Shown piece after piece: positions 62,443 to 64,000 of a stretch of 64,000 bases of DNA (within the stretch, counting starts at the first letter, position 1; the number at the start of each line of letters is the position of its first letter). This DNA comes from Kitasatospora aureofaciens (GTDB lineage: Bacteria > Actinomycetota > Actinomycetes > Streptomycetales > Streptomycetaceae), in assembly GCA_000720845.1 (NCBI GenBank), contig JODU01000003.1:319169-383168 (forward strand). Reading direction: 5' to 3'. The notes beneath the pieces are model-generated. The model was given only the letters and a program-made list of their open reading frames with translations, made no database searches and was not told the DNA's origin. Made by a program: the position numbers and the translations under genes.

Positions 62443-64000
62443 CAGAGGTTCCTCCACTCGTCTTCCAGCAGTTCGATCTCGCTCTGGTCCAGCAGGCTCA
62501 GCGACACGTCCGAGACGGTCAGCCCGCCCGCCTCCGGGTTCTCCGCGTGGTCGGCCAGTGCCTCGAGCGCCCGGAACCACAGTTCGGCCAGCTCCCGCAC
62601 CTCGTCCTCGTCGAGGATTGGGCCGGCCCAGGACCAGGTGGCCGACAGCTCGGGCCCGCGCGGCCCGTCGTTGGTACGGGCGTTGAGCTCCAGCGGGTGG
62701 GCGAGCGCCACCCGGGGGTCGGTGCCGCCGACACCGGACGCCGTGGCCAGCACCGTCCAGTCGGGGACCGTCTCACTGCCCGCGTTCTCGACACCCGCGG
62801 TGGTGAACCGGCCGAGGTAGTTGAAGGCGACCTGCGGTGTCGGCAGCCCGGCGAAGCCGGGCGCCGTGTGCGGGTTGAGATGGCGTACGAGCCCGTACCC
62901 GATGCCCTTCTCGGGCACCTCACGCAGTTGCTCCTTGACGCGCTTGACGACGGCGCCGGCAGCCGGTCCGCCCGCGAACGCGTCGGTGAGGTCGGCCGGC
63001 CCCGCGTCCACCCGCACGGGATGCAGGCTGGTGAACCAGCCCACCGTGCGGGACAGGTCCGCGCCGCCGACCAGTTCCTCCTCGCGCCCGTGTCCCTCCA
63101 GGTCCAGCAGCACCCCGGTTCCCCGGCCGCCCCCGCGACGGGCCCAGGCGAGCGCGAACGCCGCCAGCAGGACGTCGTTCACCTCGGCCCGGAACACCGC
63201 GGGCACCCGGGTCAGCAACCGCTCGGTCACCGCCGCCGGCAGGGTCAGGGTGAGGTGACGGGCGGAGGAGTAGGTGTCCCGCGACGTGTCCAGCGGCCGC
63301 CGCCCCAGCAGCGGGTCTGCGGGCCGCAGAACCGACCGCCACCAGTCCGCCTCCGCCGTGCGGGCCGGATCAACCGCCACCTCCGTGAGGCGCTGCGCCC
63401 AGCGGCGCAGCGAGGTCCCCACGGGCTGGAGCTCCACCGGCCGTCCTGCCGCCACGGCACGGTGCGCCTCGGCGAGATCCGGTACGAGGATCCGCCAGGA
63501 GACCCCGTCGACCACCAGATGGTGGACGATCAGCAGCAGCAGGCCGGGCCGGGTGTCCCCGCGGTCGAACCAGACCGACTGCACGACCCGCCCCGCACCG
63601 AGGTCCAGGCGCTCGCGCGCCGCGACGGTCTCCACGCGTACGAGGTCCTGCAGGGCGTCGTCGTCCAGACCGGCGGCGTCCACCCGGCGGACGACGGAGC
63701 CGGCCTCGACCGACCCCGGCCCGCGGATCTCCAGTCGGCGTTCCGGTCCGTCCGTCAGCCGTGCCCGCAGTGCGTCGTGGTGCTCCAGCAGGGCGCCGAG
63801 GGCGGCCGTGAGGTCCGGCAGGCGCAGCGACGCCGGGACCTGGACCAGCCGGGACTGGTTGAACTGGTCGGCCGGACCGCCGCGTTCGAGGAACCACCGC
63901 ATGATCGGTGTCAGGGGTACGTCGCCGATGCCGGCGCCGGGTTCCTCCGTGACGGTGGTGCCGGTCTCGGTGACGACCTCGGCGAGTGCCGCCACGGTCC
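62442..64000 (-). CDS. NRPS, C-terminal part with epimerisation domain (cut by window edge)
   Basis: The last 519 codons of a larger NRPS. The end of a carrier domain (TMAALAEVV-like) precedes an epimerisation domain: LTPIMRWFLERG, active HHLVVDGVSW, EGHGREE with catalytic Glu, TVGWFTSLHPV and FNYLGRF. The subunit therefore ends by making a D-residue, agreeing with the C1 type of the next protein. It has no start in the window. The C-terminal tail is short and overlaps the next gene by one base, so both subunits are made together. Confidence 0.93.

Overview
The window is typical high-GC Streptomyces (or close actinomycete) chromosome: strong third-position GC bias, GTG starts, AGGAGG-type ribosome binding sites, many sensor kinase/response regulator pairs, secreted polysaccharide-degrading enzymes and the end of a nonribosomal peptide synthetase (NRPS) cluster. 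I see no tRNA, rRNA, CRISPR array, transposase or integrase. All functions are read from sequence motifs and family knowledge; nothing was searched against a database.

Layout. (1) 1-9.8 kb: small hypothetical gene, secreted amidase and chitin-type LPMO sharing a DasR-like tandem operator, a GH35 beta-galactosidase with LacI-type operators, a broken F5/8-type carbohydrate-binding fragment, a LacI regulator, a membrane-anchored unknown and a gamma-glutamyltransferase. (2) 9.8-14.0 kb: ClpC-like ATPase, a repeat-filled gap, and a methionine aminopeptidase divergent from a tiny XRE regulator across a shared palindrome. (3) 14.1-23.0 kb: a nitrogen-scavenging set for reductive pyrimidine/hydantoin breakdown: two near-duplicate beta-ureidopropionase-type amidohydrolases, class III aminotransferase, PucR regulator, dihydropyrimidinase/hydantoinase, LLM-class F420-type oxidoreductase and NCS1 permease. 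(4) 23.0-29.7 kb: secreted DUF3558-like protein, methyltransferase plus AhpD-like protein, a NarL-type two-component system, lipoate-protein ligase, and an orphan sensor kinase whose phospho-acceptor His is Tyr. (5) 29.9-39.0 kb: a 2306-residue secreted protein joining a GH92 mannosidase-type domain to a PAP2 phosphatase, then a divergent MmyB-like regulator/SDR pair.

(6) 39.2-45.8 kb, minus strand: a tightly overlapping five-gene operon without an obvious precedent known to me: two unrecognised proteins, a GH3-type acyl-adenylating amide synthetase, a class I HMG-CoA reductase fused to an APH-type kinase, and a TMPK-fold P-loop kinase. This is my best candidate for an undescribed biosynthetic system. 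(7) 46.1-64 kb: DedA protein, two-component system, cyclodeaminase, MMPL exporter, secreted beta-propeller-like protein, then (minus strand) alpha/beta hydrolase, MbtH protein and two NRPS proteins, the upstream one running off the window. The readable assembly order is ...epimerisation // C-A(Val-like)-T-C-A(Pro/pipecolate-like)-T-TE. The cyclodeaminase could supply proline or pipecolate.

Regions 6 and 7 are tied together by two kinds of non-coding signal. A palindrome GGCA-N6-TGCCA lies in three promoter regions, with a variant fourth copy. Two long hairpins share the core ACCCTGCGG, four bases, CCGCAGGGT. This suggests that the HMG-CoA reductase/GH3 operon belongs to the same regulon as the peptide cluster.
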